Shown here in pieces: positions 12,030 to 22,445 of a DNA stretch of 64,000 bases. Each line of letters begins with the position of its first letter. Position 1 is the first letter of the stretch. A program made the position numbers and the translations under genes. Origin of the DNA: Eretmocerus hayati (taxonomy: Eukaryota > Arthropoda > Insecta > Hymenoptera > Aphelinidae); NCBI GenBank assembly GCA_029851415.1, contig CM056743.1, forward strand, positions 69,222,186 to 69,286,185, in the 5' to 3' direction. The notes below the pieces were generated by a model. That model saw only the letters and a list, made by a program, of their open reading frames with translations, was not told the DNA's origin and made no database searches.

Positions 12030-14120
12030 GAAAGGGTTATGAGGTCTGCAATGTTGAAAATCAGTATTGAGACCGATTGAAGCAGATTGAGATCTCAGGT
12101 TTTCTAATACTGGGAAACAGTATTGGAATTGACTGAGGCAGATAGGATTCCAAGTCTTCAGTACTGACGTTCGGCATTCAAATCGATTCAGGTGAATATG
12201 ATATAAGGTCTTCAATGCTGAAAAGCAGTATCGAGATCGATCGAAGTGGATTGAGAACCCGATGTTTCCAATACTGGGAAACAGATCTGTAATCAATTGG
12301 GGCAGATAGGATTTCAAGTCCTCAATACTGATATCCAGCATACGATTCGATTCAGGTAAACATCATAAAAGGTCTGCAATGCTGAAGATCAGTATTGAAT
12401 GCGATTGGAGCTGATCGAGATCTCGATGTTTCCGAATCTGAAAAACAGTACTGGAATCGATTGGGGCAGATAGGATTCCAAGTCCTTAATACTGATATTC
12501 AGCATTCAACTTGATTCAGGTAAATATCATATGAGGTCTGCAATGCTGAAAATCAGTATTGAGATCGATTGAAGCGTATTGAGATCCCGATATCCCCAAT
12601 ACTGAGATACAGTACTGGAATCGATTGGGGCAGATAGGATCCCAAGTCCTCAATACTGATATTCAGCATTCGATTCGATTCAGGTAAATGTCATCAAAGG
12701 TCTGCAATGCTGAAGATCAGTATTGAAATCGATTGGAGCTGATCCAGATCTCGATGTTTCCAATTCTGGAAAACATTATTGGAATCGATTGGGGCAGATA
12801 GGATTCCAAGTCCTCAATACTGATATTCAGCATTCGGTCCTACCCAGATGAATATGATATTAGGTCTTTAATGCTGAAGAGCAGTATTGAGATCGATTGA
12901 AGCGGATTGAGAACCCGATGTTTCCAATACTGGAAAACAGATCTGCAATCGATTGGGACAGATAGGATTTCAAGTCCTCAATACTGATATCCAGCATTCA
13001 ATCCGATTCAGGTAAATAGTTTATAAGTATTCCGGTGCTGAAAATCAGTATTGAGATCGATTGGAGCTGATTAAGATCTCGATGTAACCAATACTAAAAA
13101 ACAGTACTGAATCGATTGGGGCAAATAGGATTCCAATTCTCCAATACTGATTTTCAGCGTTCCAATCGATCCAAGTAGATAGGATATAAGGTTTCTAATC
13201 CTCACTTTCAGTATTGAGATCGATTGAAGTGGATTGAGATAGGGATCTACCCAATACTGAGAGACAGTACTGGAATCGATTTAGGTTATTAGGATATAAG
13301 GGCTACGTTACTCACAGTCAGTATTGACATCGATATAAGTGGGTTGAGATCTCGATGTTCCCAGGACTGGAAAACAATACTGGAATCGATTGGGGCAGAT
13401 AGGATTCCAAGTTCTCAATACTGATATTCAGCATTCAATTCGATCCAGGTAAATATCATATAAGGTCTGCAATGCTCGAAATCAGTATTGGAATCGATTG
13501 AGGCTGATTGAGATCTCGATGTTTCCAGTCCTGAAAAACAGTACTGAAATCGATTGGGGCAGATAGAATTCCAAATTCTTAATACTGATATCCAGCATTC
13601 ATTTCGATTCAGGTAAATAGTTTATAAGGTTTCCGGTGCTGAAAATCAGTATTGAGATCGATTGAAGCTGATTAAGATCTCGATGTAACCAATACTGGAA
13701 AACAGTACTGGAATCGATTGGGGCAAATAGGATTCCAATTCTCCAATACTGATTTTCAGCATTCAAATCGACCAAAGTAGATAGCATATAAGGTTTCTAA
13801 TGCTTACTTTCAGTATTGAGATCGATTGAAGTGGATTGAGATAGCGTTCTACCTAATACTGAGAGACGGTACTGGAATCGATTCAGGTTATTAGAATATA
13901 AGGGCTAGAATACTCAAAGTCAGTATTGAGATCGATTAAAGTGGGTTGAGATCTCGATGTTCCCAATACTAGGAAATAGTACTGAAATCGACTAGGGCAG
14001 ATAGGATTTCAAGTCCCCAATACTGATATTCAGCATTTAAATCGATGAAGGACGATGAACAAACTCATCAATGCTCATAGTCAGTATTGAGACCGATTGA
14101 CGTAGTGTGAGTTATTAAAA
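12030..14120. repeat. About 164-bp tandem repeats rich in CAATACTG hairpins
   Basis: The word CAGCATTC recurs at about 12336, 12500, 12664, 12829 and 12992, spacing 163-165 bp, and continues with drift to 14120. Each unit holds about three short palindromes such as CCAATACTGGGAAACAGTATTGG and AATACTGATATTCAGCATT, separated by TCGATTGRGGC and GATCTCGATGTT spacers. No coding content is seen. Confidence 0.9.
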
Positions 14121-14160
14121 TTCCCATTCCTGAAAATTAGTATTGGAATCGATTGAGGCC

Positions 14161-14400
14161 GATAGAATTCGAGTGGCTGACGCTGGGTGGCGTTTCGATG
14201 ACCATCTCAGTTTACATTCAAATATCATGGGATTGCCCTCTCGCAAGCGACGAACCATCTCTCCTGTTCCTATATAAGACTGATGAGTCACAGAACCTCC
14301 AAATAGCGTTTAGTTATGTAATGCGATGATATGTTAATGCGATCATTAGAATGAGTATTGGATTGTATTGAAACCTTAGCTGTAATGAGAGTGATGTATA
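14161..14400. other. Unique core segment of the 7.4-kb element, with a TATA-like box
   Basis: This stretch is not made of the surrounding repeat units. It contains TCCTATATAAGACTG at about 14268, a good match to a TATA box, roughly 25-30 bp upstream of ACAGAACCTCC. Whether any RNA starts here cannot be told from sequence alone. Confidence 0.4.
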
Positions 14401-14409
14401 TGTAAGACG

Positions 14410-14840
14410 GTGGTTTGTAATGATGACTGAAAGGCAGTATTGAGGTCGATTGAGGCGGATTGAGTTCTCGATGTTCCCAATACTGAAAAACAGTATTCGA
14501 ATCGATTGAGGCAGGTAGGATCTCAAATCTCCAATATTGATATCCAGCATTCAAATCGATTCAGATAAATAGGATATGAAGACTCCAATACATCCACTCA
14601 GTATTGAGGTCGATTGAGGCGGATTGAGATCTCGATGTTTCCAATACTGGGAAACAGTATTGCAATCGATTGAGGCAGATAGGATTTCGGAATTCCAATA
14701 ATGATATCCAGCATTCAAATCGATTCAGATGAATAGGGTTTAAGGTCTCCAATGCTTCCAGTCAGTATTGAGGTCGATTGAGGCGGATTAAGATCTCGAT
14801 TTTTCCATTACTGAAAAACAGTATTGGAATCGATTGAAGT
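14410..14840. repeat. Further 164-bp-type units on the other side of the core
   Basis: Units with CAGTATTGAGGTCGATTGAGG and CCAGCATTCAAATCGATTCAG recur at about 164-bp spacing (for instance 14545 and 14708). They are in the same orientation as the main array and end near 14840. From 14841 to 15179 only scattered CAATACTG-type words remain before the terminal repeat. Confidence 0.85.
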
Positions 14841-15179
14841 AGATAGGACCTATAGCATGTTAATGTTTTTTAATGGCATTGACACAGATTGGAATCGCGA
14901 TATTCTATCAAGGGAATCAGCATTCATACAGATAGAACATCGACTTCCGAATACTGGCAGTGAGTATTAAGGTTGATTGGCAATCTCACTTCCAATGCGA
15001 AAAGTCTGCATTGGTGGAGATTGGTCTATACTGTTCGAATCATGATCAATATCATCGATCGTTATTGAACTCCAATCTTCCTCAATCCTGAAAGTCATGT
15101 TTCAAATTCATCATACGATTCTAGATTCAGAACGATTGGATGTATTTCAATCGAATCCAATCAAACTTTTGCAGCAGGG

Positions 15180-16342
15180 TTGAAACATCTCTTGAGTGAG
15201 GTTATATATTTTCTTCTCTCAGGCACAGATTTTGCCTCGAAGGTATTACAAAAGGTGAAAGAATGAGAACCCTCGCAAATTATGCACACGGGTCGCTCAC
15301 GTCGAGGCTTTGATTTATCTTTTTGATTCACGTGGACAGCTTCTGAATCTTTGGGTTTAGTATTCTGATTCTTGTTTCGATTCTTCAAATCAGAGGTGGC
15401 ACTAGATCTGTGTTTTTTCTCTGTCTGCTCAGTTGCTTCCTTAGCACTCTCAAATTGAGCGTGAGCCAGTCTCTGAGTTTCAAGAAAATCATCGAGCATT
15501 TTGTAGCTAGGACATTGCTTCGGATTTTCTGATTGTGCGACATGAGATTCCCAATCTTTTTGAAGTGCAGGAGTAAGACGCATCACTACTAGAAAAATAA
15601 CCATGGGGTCCCAAGTGTCGATTTGACAGTTCAATGATTTCAGAGCTTTCAAAACATTGTTCACTCTGTTGCGAAGACGACTGATCTCTGAAGCGGTATC
15701 AGCTTCCATTTTATTCATGGACATCAATTTTGAAAGTAATTTAGAGACTAATAAGCGATCATTCCTGTAGTATTCTTTGACGCTTTTCCAGGCCAAATCA
15801 AAATTGTCGCCAGAGGAAGAGCTCTCTTCAAGGAGTTCTGCGGCTTCTCCTTTAAGCGAGGATCGCAAATAACTCATTTTATAAACATTCGCAAGGCCGA
15901 GTTTCTTCACCACCATTTCATCAAAAGAATCGTGAAAATTCGTTCAGCTCTGAATGTCACCGGAGAAGGTGGGAAGTTCAATTGGGGGTAATTTGGCTTG
16001 GATTGTAGCAGATTGTTCAGATGTTTCAATATTTCGTGAACCGGTAGGTACTGCCGCATCGAGATTTGATAGGAAATCTTGAAATAGCCCTAGGGAAGTA
16101 AAATATGATTCTTCTACACTATCATACACATTATTCTTGAAGTAGTTATCCGAAGCATCAATATCATCATCGTTTAATAGCTCCTCATGAATATCCTGGA
16201 ACTTTTCCCAGTAATATTCCAACTCCTTCATCCGGGTAAGGGACGCGCCTTTCGTCATCTTAGCTTGGCCTGTTTCTTGGGAATTTATTTACGCGTTCGC
16301 AATGCACGATTGCAGTTTGAGTTGCTTCTCAATCGAAGCCAT
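15180..16342 (-). pseudogene. BEL-1 gag, N-terminal and central part, broken
   Basis: The frame opens at ATG 16342, chosen because it lines up with the gag start of BEL-2 and stays in frame with all later blocks. A TAA falls at codon 18. The main text resumes at 16258 with MTKGASLTRMKELEYYWEKF, then LPPIELPTFSG, the standard Bel-Pao Gag motif. A TGA at 15944-15946 interrupts the frame, which continues with MSYLRSSLKGEAAELL and a helical Gag core. It ends at RCFN, the first half of the CCHC knuckle, where the 7.4-kb element inserted; the rest is at 7735. Gag would form the particle that packages the RNA. Confidence 0.92.
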
Positions 16343-17673
16343 TGTGTTCAAAGGTATGGATATGATCGTTGAATTACTCGTCCAACGAATTACTCATCTG
16401 AACGAGTAATTCAGACGAAGTGAAATTCCAGGCGAGGTCAGAGTGTCTACCTGTGTATACTCAATCGATACTATAGCTTTGACATTCCGGAAAATGACGG
16501 AATGGCTTTACAAGTATATTGGAGCGAAACTATAGTTTTGACATTCCGGAGAATGTCCGTGCGGCTATTTGTGTATATTCAACCGAAACTATAGCTCTGT
16601 CATTCCGGAAAATGTCGGAATGGCTATATATGTATATTGAAGCAAAACTATAGTTTTGACATTCCGGAAAATGTCCGAGCGGCTATCTATGTATGTTCAA
16701 CCGAAACTATATCTCTGTCATTCCGGAAAATGTCGGAATGGCTATATATGTATCTTGAAGCGATACTATAGTTTCGACATTCCGGAAAATGTCCGAGCGG
16801 CTATCTATGTATATTCAACCGAAACTATAGCTCTGTCATTCCGGAGAATGTCGGAATGGCTAGCAAGAAACTAGTTTGAGATACTCTCAGCGCGAAATGA
16901 GTACTCCAAGAAACCCAAGTACTGGTCTTGAAACAAACATTTTAGGCTCAATTTTAAGCACTCGAGAATAAACAAGTGAGACACTTTACCAGCTAACGGT
17001 TTTTGAGTACTCGAGAAGATATTCATACTTGGCATGCCCCATTCAGAAAGATCTTGTCAAGCGGAACCCCCCATTCTCGTTGAATTATTCGTCCAAAAAC
17101 GAATTACTCACCTGAACGAATAATTCAGACGAAGAGGATTACCTAACGGGAAATTCACATTAGAGAGACCATTGACGGAAGGGATAAGGGTCAGGCAGCG
17201 AAACTATCCCCAGAGAACGCAGGAAGGAGTAAACAAACTCACTCACTGAAAGATGATCTCGACCTGGGTCGCGAACGCTTCGCGCCTGTTATATCGAGTT
17301 GGCAGTTGAAGGTCACTCTTGTTGTGACGCCGCCTTGTTGTTTACCCACTGCTGCTTCGTCGATGATAAGGACGCCGGCTATTCAAAATGGCTGCCGCAT
17401 CCTTAATTCTTGGCTCGCTTGGCATCACTTGCCGTTCGGAGCACTGAGGACAAAATGGCTGTCCATTGGCATGGGTGCTGACACAACGATGACGATGCCA
17501 TGCTATTCCCACAATTGTGTGGATCGCAATTTTTACACACGGTATATGAGATTCATCGCACTATAATTAGGGCACAATATAACTGCACTTGGCGAATGAG
17601 CTCCGCACTAATCTTCGCACCACGTTCTCACACATCACTGTGTTAAACTTCCTCTATTCACTGCATTTCTACT
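16343..17673 (-). other. BEL-1 5' leader region with minisatellite, no gene
   Basis: The 1.3 kb between gag and the primer-binding site has no frame with a recognisable domain. It includes a 59-bp minisatellite and two related stretches of about 55 bp near 16370-16425 and 17078-17135 (both containing GAATTACTC, TCTGAACGA- or CCTGAACGA-type text, and AATTCAGACGAAG). Each of these can form a small hairpin. Confidence 0.7.
16430..16866. repeat. 59-bp minisatellite in alternating A/B units (118-bp dimers)
   Basis: CATTCCGG occurs at 16483, 16542, 16601, 16660, 16719, 16778 and 16837, exactly 59 bp apart. Units alternate: one type reads GTCGGAATGGCT with TTGAAGCR, the other GTCCGAGCGGCT with TTCAACCG. 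The array is therefore a 118-bp higher-order repeat of about 3.5 dimers. Confidence 0.93.
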
Positions 17674-17689
17674 GCGGCTCGAAGGACCA
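17674..17689 (-). promoter_or_regulatory. BEL-1 tRNA primer-binding site
   Basis: On the minus strand TGGTCCTTCGAGCCGC lies 2 nt inside the 5' LTR. The leading TGG complements the CCA end of a tRNA. BEL-2 has the same 15 bases plus a change at the last position, so both families prime from the same tRNA type. Confidence 0.9.
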
Positions 17690-17691
17690 AA

Positions 17692-18210
17692 TCTTTTTGC
17701 CGGTGATGGGTTTTTTTGCGAAATGAATAGAGAAGAGTTAATTTTTGAACTATTCGTACAGAACTATATTGAGCCAGAAGGGTACATGACTCGAGGTGGT
17801 AGAGAATGTGCGGCGTGTGCGCGATCCACATGAAGACTGACTGAACCGCAGCAGAGCGGGAGGCCTATAGCCAAGCGTCTGAATGTCTATATATATATAT
17901 ATATATATATTGCAGTCGGTTCTACTGCCGTACAGTGGGGCCAAGAAGTTCTTGGATGATTCGCCTTTACGTGAATTTGCAACCAATCGACATATGCGCA
18001 AACAGAAGACTTTTGGATGAATGAGAACAACCTCCTGCGTCTGCGCATATGTTGATTGGTTGTAAATTCACGTAAAGGCGAATTATCCAAGAACTTCTTG
18101 GCCCCACTGTGTGCCGGTTGAGTGTTTAATACTACTTGACGGCTTAGCTAATGTGTGCGTGAATGTATGTGTGCTGCCGCGGACATTGTTTGATCGGTGC
18201 TACATAAACA
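17692..18210 (-). repeat. BEL-1 5' LTR carrying a nested MITE
   Basis: Homologous to 2743-3093 along its length, except for a shorter TA tract (17888-17910) and a 186-bp gain at 17931-18116 (MITE plus duplicated TGCCG). The outer boundary at 18210 abuts the TCTAT duplication. The transcription start of BEL-1 would lie here. Confidence 0.95.
17931..18111. mobile_element. 181-bp palindromic MITE in the LTR
   Basis: Terminal inverted repeats of about 55 bp start YACAGTGGGGCCAAGAAGTT. The direct repeat TGCCG flanks it (17926-17930, 18112-18116), and its absence from the other LTR shows the empty site. The CAGTGGGG terminus next to TA on the left recalls Tc1/mariner MITEs, but the right flank is TG, so the assignment is open. 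Confidence 0.9.
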
Positions 18211-18215
18211 TCTAT

Positions 18216-18551
18216 GATTTGAGGCTTCACGAGAAAGAACGGCCGAGATATTGGATTGCTGATGAGTTTGCCGGCTGGGCTGGACATAGATTGAAATTTG
18301 TTTTTTCTGTCGTAAGAAGTCGTTTCCAACTTCACAGATTTCATCCAGCGTCCACTTGTACGGTTGTCACGTCATGCAGCGATGATATGATTTCTATTCG
18401 ATGTTCTAGAGAAATACAAGTCACCCCATTGCTTTTAAGGCAAAATCGACCTAGCGCATCTTCAGGTTCGATCAAAGTCGAAGATATCCCCATTTGTTCC
18501 ATTCCGATATCTCAAAAATGCAGTTGAAGCGAGACTTCTGAAAAAATGTAC
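18216..18551. other. No gene seen
   Basis: A frame stays open to 18527 on the plus strand, but it starts in the LTR and has no recognisable domain. I treat it as chance. Confidence 0.5.
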
Positions 18552-19566
18552 TTTTCGTCTAATGTGCGTCGACAGTGCGCTGTTGAATGGACCGCCATTT
18601 CGACAGTTTTCATATCCCGGCAGAGCAACCAGGCACATGTTGTAGAGAAAGAAGTCTACTTCTATACGGTATAAATGAGATATAGTAGGAATTGTATAAT
18701 TTCGAAAATTTCACGAGACAAAAAAAATCGAGCCTTGGCGCGGTAGAAAGAAGAAGATATACTATGTACGTGTGACGAGCACACGCATACAGTGTATCCC
18801 CTTCTCTCGCATCTTGGACTGCTGTAGTTTGGCTCTCGATATGGCTAAAATACTTCCTGCGCTTTCTAATGAGTCAATTGGCTTCTTGGCCGACCATCCA
18901 TCGTCCGATTGCAATGAAAAATAACCAGATCATCTTAGCGAAATCGGATGATTCCTTCCACAGAATACACTGATGAACAGGAGGAGTTAGTGGAATATAA
19001 CGACCGTGCACCTTTTTGAATACTGCTTCAGTGACATCCGCAGCATGGCATTTTCCACGAGATTCCACGTATAATCTCAGTTTTCATGGAAAGTTCGATG
19101 AGAGTTCAGTATAACGAATCACTCATTTTGCAAAGATAATCTTAACATTTTTCGTTGCGATCGGCCAATGGATGATCGGCCAAAAAGCCAATTGACTCGT
19201 TATGAGATTGTTAATAACAAGTGAAAATTGTTGATTGACGAAAGCGCAGAAAGAATTTTAGCTTTTCCGAGAGCCGATCTACAGAAGTCCAAGATGCGAG
19301 AGAAGGGGATACACTGTACGCGTGTGCTTGTCGCACACGCACACCAGTGTATCCCCCCCTCTCTCTCTCTCTACTGTGCCAGGGCTCGATTTTTTTTGTC
19401 ACGTGAAATTTTCAAAATTATTCGATTCCTTCTAATCTACACCATATCAAAGCAGATTTTTTCCTATGCAACATGTGCCTGGTCGCTTTTCCAAGAAATG
19501 AAAAGTTAAAATGGCAGCGCATTCAACAGCGCACTGCCGACGGTTCCATTTAAACGCATGTTAAAA
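18552..19566. repeat. 1.0-kb foldback
   Basis: The outer arms share GCAGTGCGCTGTTGAAT-type text (left CGACAGTGCGCTGTTGAATG; right its complement). Inner arms share CAGTGTATCCCCTTCTCTCG and the complement of CCAATTGACTCGTTATGAGA. The centre near 19060 is unpaired for about 150 bp. No transposase is present. No clean target-site duplication was found. Confidence 0.88.
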
Positions 19567-20206
19567 GCGCCCAGCGCTTCTCGCGCACTTTCCGGGTACT
19601 CGCACACTCGGGTTTTTATTTCCCAGGAATCTTGTGCCAACCTTCCTTGTGGAAAATCTCATGATCTATGACTTTGATCCGATGAGGCTTCCCTGGGGAA
19701 CGCATATGACTCGAGATATTAGCCTAGAACCTAAGTTTTGCACAGAAAATTATTAATAACGAAGGAAGTAATCAGGATTTGGGGGAGCGACCTCGAAAAA
19801 TCGATTCAGCGCGTCAAAATACGTGGGAAAACTTGAAGATTTTCCGGGGCAAATGAAGTGAACACGGGAGCATCAGTGGGTGCCCTGAATATCTCGCCTT
19901 TGTCTCCTTTGTTGAAATACTGTGTCATTCAACTCTATTGTCATGATTCATCTGACTTACTACCATCCCCACGTAACACGGGATGAGCTCATACCACAAG
20001 CGGGTTTCGACTATGGATACCAGACCACAAATTCTTCCCATTACGACTGGATCAAAAGAGATCGTGGGCTTCGCTTCCATCTCGAGTCAATTACTCAAAA
20101 TGTTGGTCCCTCGTTAGCGAAACAATATCTACAATCCTGGTCATCCCGATATTCACCAATCGAGGGAATCCTCAGTTGATAACATGATTCGTAATCGAAT
20201 TTACAG
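19567..20206. other. Region upstream of the hemopexin exons, no exon recognised
   Basis: I looked for the first hemopexin blade, the hinge and the zinc-protease motif HExxHxxGxxH on the plus strand and saw none. The open frame at 19922-20179 has no recognisable motif. The end of the stretch (TTTACAG at 20200-20206) is a good 3' splice site for the next exon. Confidence 0.5.
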
Positions 20207-20863
20207 GGGAATACGTCTGGAGACTCAACCCCACTGGTGTGGATAACGGTTTTCCGAAATCAATCAACTCGATCTGGAAGGAACTCCCTATCTCCATCGA
20301 TGCAGCTTTCACGTATAAAAATGGAAAAACTTACTTCTTCAAAGTCCGTAGTGATATCCTTCCTCAGATGAAGAGCAGCTTATTACATCAAAGAGCTAAT
20401 TCATGGTATCCATCACTCACAGGGAACAAGATATTGGAGATACGTCGGTAATGAACTCGATGGCGAGTATCCTAAGGATATCAGTGATGGTTTCACAGGT
20501 ATACCTGATGATATCGATGCAGCCTCAGTTTGGACAGGGAATGGGAAAATATATTTCTACAAGGGTACAAAATTTTGGAGGTTTGATCCTTCTCAAAAGC
20601 CTCCCGTGAAGGACGAGTACCCGAAACCAATATCTAATTGGGTTGGCATCCCTGATAATATAGATGCCTCTCTCACATTTCACGGCTTTACCTATTTCTT
20701 TAAAGGAGCTGGATACTTTCGGTTCAATGATCGAACTTTTTCGGTGAGTATGAGGGATGCCTATCCAAGGTGCAGATCTCTACGCAAATTTCATGGATGG
20801 TTCAATCAACCGAATCATTATTATCTGAGATTCCCCTCCACGCGGAGACTCAATTTGTGGTGA
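20207..20863 (+). pseudogene. Matrix metalloproteinase hemopexin domain, two exons; partial gene or fragment
   Basis: Exon A (20207-20343) enters with two bases completing a codon, then EYVWRLNPTGVDNGFPKSIN and IDAAFTYKNGKTYFFK. An intron (20344-20422, GTCCGT...CACTCACAG, 79 nt, phase 0) leads to exon B (20423-20863), which starts GTRYWRY and holds GIPDDIDAASVWTGNGKIYF, YKGTKFWRFDP, GIPDNIDASLTF and YFFKGAGYFRFND. These are hemopexin blades 2-4, close to insect secreted/GPI MMPs that remodel extracellular matrix. Splicing across the gap gives one continuous frame to the TGA at 20861. The catalytic domain and first blade are not in view, and no cysteine follows the last blade to close the propeller. 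It is either the 3' end of a gene whose upstream exons lie beyond the inserted repeats, or a stranded duplicate. Intact splice sites and frame argue it is fairly recent or still used. Confidence 0.85.
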
Positions 20864-21094
20864 TGGAGCAGTATCAGTATTGGAGTTCATGAAGGAGTAG
20901 CCGCACAGTGGGGAATGGAATCGGGAGTTAGTGAAATGATGTGTAACTATCAGAAAGGCGGTATCGGGGAGTTTCGAAGAAGGAAATTATAGCTCTTCTC
21001 ATGAGTCGCCCAAATTTTTCCCCCGCGAGTATCGTCTAGACCTCATGTGATGAGTGTATTGATGAAAATGTGAATACCGACTGGAAAACGCTGT

Positions 21095-21100
21095 ATTAAA
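21095..21100 (+). terminator. Possible polyadenylation signal ATTAAA
   Basis: ATTAAA lies about 230 nt after the hemopexin stop codon. This common variant signal would suit a 3' UTR of that length. An 11-base G run follows at 21112-21122. No other evidence of transcript end. Confidence 0.35.
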
Positions 21101-22139
21101 GATGCGACTTAGGGGGGGGGGGAGACAATCTACGTAGATTTTGATGGGGAACGAAGTTGTTGCATGTTTTGGAACAAATCGATGGCTCAGAGTAAAAAGG
21201 AACTATCTCAAAACGTAAGAGTTAAAAGGAACTATCCAAAAATATTTGGTAAAAGGAACTATCTAAAAATTTTTGGTTGAAGGGAATTATCCAGAAGTGT
21301 CAGATTGAGAAGGAACTATCTAGAAATTTCTGGTTCTAGAAAGGAACTATCTATAAATTTTCGGTTGAAAGGAACTATCTGTAAATTTTTGGTTAAAAGG
21401 AACTATCTAAAAGTTCTTGGTTGAAGGGAACTATCACAAAATTTCTGGTTTTAGAAAGGAACTATCTATCAATTTTTGGTTAAAAGGAACTATCTGTAAA
21501 TTTTTGGATAAAAAGAACTATCTAAGAGTTTTTGGTTGAAAGGAACTATCTGTAAATTTTTGGTTAAAAGGAACTATCTAAAAATCTTCGGTTAAAAGGA
21601 ACTATCTAAAAATTTCTGATTTTAGAAAGGAACTATCTATAAATTTTTGATTAAAAGGAACTATCTGTGATTTTTTGGTTAAAAGGAACTATCTAAAAAT
21701 CTTCGGTCAAGAGGAACTATCTAAAGATTTCTGATTTTAGAAAGGAACTATCTAAAAATTTTTGATTTCAGAAAGGAACTATCTATAAATTTTTGGTTCA
21801 AAGGAACTATCTGTAAATTTTTGTTTGAAAGGAACTATCTAAAAATTTTCGGTTATCTAAAGATTTTCGGTCAAAAAGAACCATCTAGAAATTTTTGGTT
21901 AAAAAAAACTATCTAAATATTTCCGAACAAAAAGAACTACCTAAAAAATTTTGTTCAAAGGGAACAATCTGAACAATTTTTTCTTAAAATGGAGTATTCG
22001 AGTAATTCTTGGCTAAAAAGAAGTATCTAAAAAATATGAGAAATATCCCAGAATATGAAATGGTCTTGGCGTAGAGATCATGAATCGGCTCTAGTCAGGT
22101 ATATCACCTCAATATCAACACTGTAAAAAATTTTTCCGA

Positions 22140-22215
22140 AAAACTTCAACCAGTCTGGTTGAGAATTCGACCAGTTTAGTTGAAAATTCAACCAGTTTGG
22201 TTGAATATTCAACCA
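22140..22215. repeat. Short tandem array of AATTCAACCAGTTTGGTTGA
   Basis: About four variants of a 20-bp unit, each itself a near-palindrome (CAACCAGTTTGGTTG). Lies in the loop of the 21180-23028 foldback. Confidence 0.85.
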
Positions 22216-22282
22216 AAGTAGATTACCACAATCTGTCCATGTGGTTCCTGTATATCAGGTTGCTTACGTGTGAGGGGTACAA

Positions 22283-22445
22283 TATGATGGATGGTTATAT
22301 GGATGGATAAGGATGAATGGAGGGGTGGACGGATGGATGTATGGATGGAGTGATGGATGGTGGGTGGATGGGTGGATGAATGGGCGTTGGGTCCATCCAT
22401 CCATCCATCATCCATCCGTCCATCATGCATCTATCATCCATACAA
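22283..22445. repeat. GGAT then CATC microsatellite, inverted
   Basis: Runs of ATGGATGG switch at about 22390 to CATCCATCC, so the microsatellite itself is an inverted repeat at the loop of the larger foldback. Open minus-strand frames here are only translated repeat. Confidence 0.92.

Larger units (their letters stand above)
7736..15179. mobile_element. 7.4-kb non-autonomous DNA element built of tandem repeats
   Basis: The termini are short inverted repeats: CCCTGCTGCAGAAG at 7736 and its complement CTTTTGCAGCAGGG ending at 15179. They are flanked by TT on both sides (7734-7735 and 15180-15181). Removing the segment plus one TT rejoins the BEL-1 zinc knuckle reading frame exactly, which fixes the boundaries. 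The interior is two tandem families (247 bp and about 164 bp), a unique segment at 14161-14400, and a nested hAT-type palindrome. No transposase is visible, so it must have been mobilised in trans. The superfamily is not identified; a 2-bp duplication does not match hAT or piggyBac. Confidence 0.88.
2743..18210 (-). mobile_element. BEL-1: degenerate Bel-Pao LTR retrotransposon with nested insertions
   Basis: Both LTRs are present in the same orientation, flanked by the perfect 5-bp target duplication TCTAT (2738-2742 and 18211-18215). A primer-binding site lies inside the right LTR and a polypurine tract inside the left LTR, so the element reads right to left. The order gag, CCHC knuckle, aspartic protease, reverse transcriptase, RNase H, integrase, DUF5641 is the Bel-Pao order. 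The two LTRs differ at about 20 of roughly 310 aligned bases, excluding the TA tract and a nested MITE, so the insertion is old. Every coding block has stops or frameshifts. Nested inside are a 7.4-kb DNA element, a MITE in RT, and a MITE in the 5' LTR. Confidence 0.95.

Noticed and set aside
12024..14752. Several 60-105-codon minus-strand frames resembling each other (LDISIEDLKSYLPQ and similar) as a protein family
   Set aside because: They recur at the 164-bp period and are translated repeats with frequent stops; no independent coding evidence.
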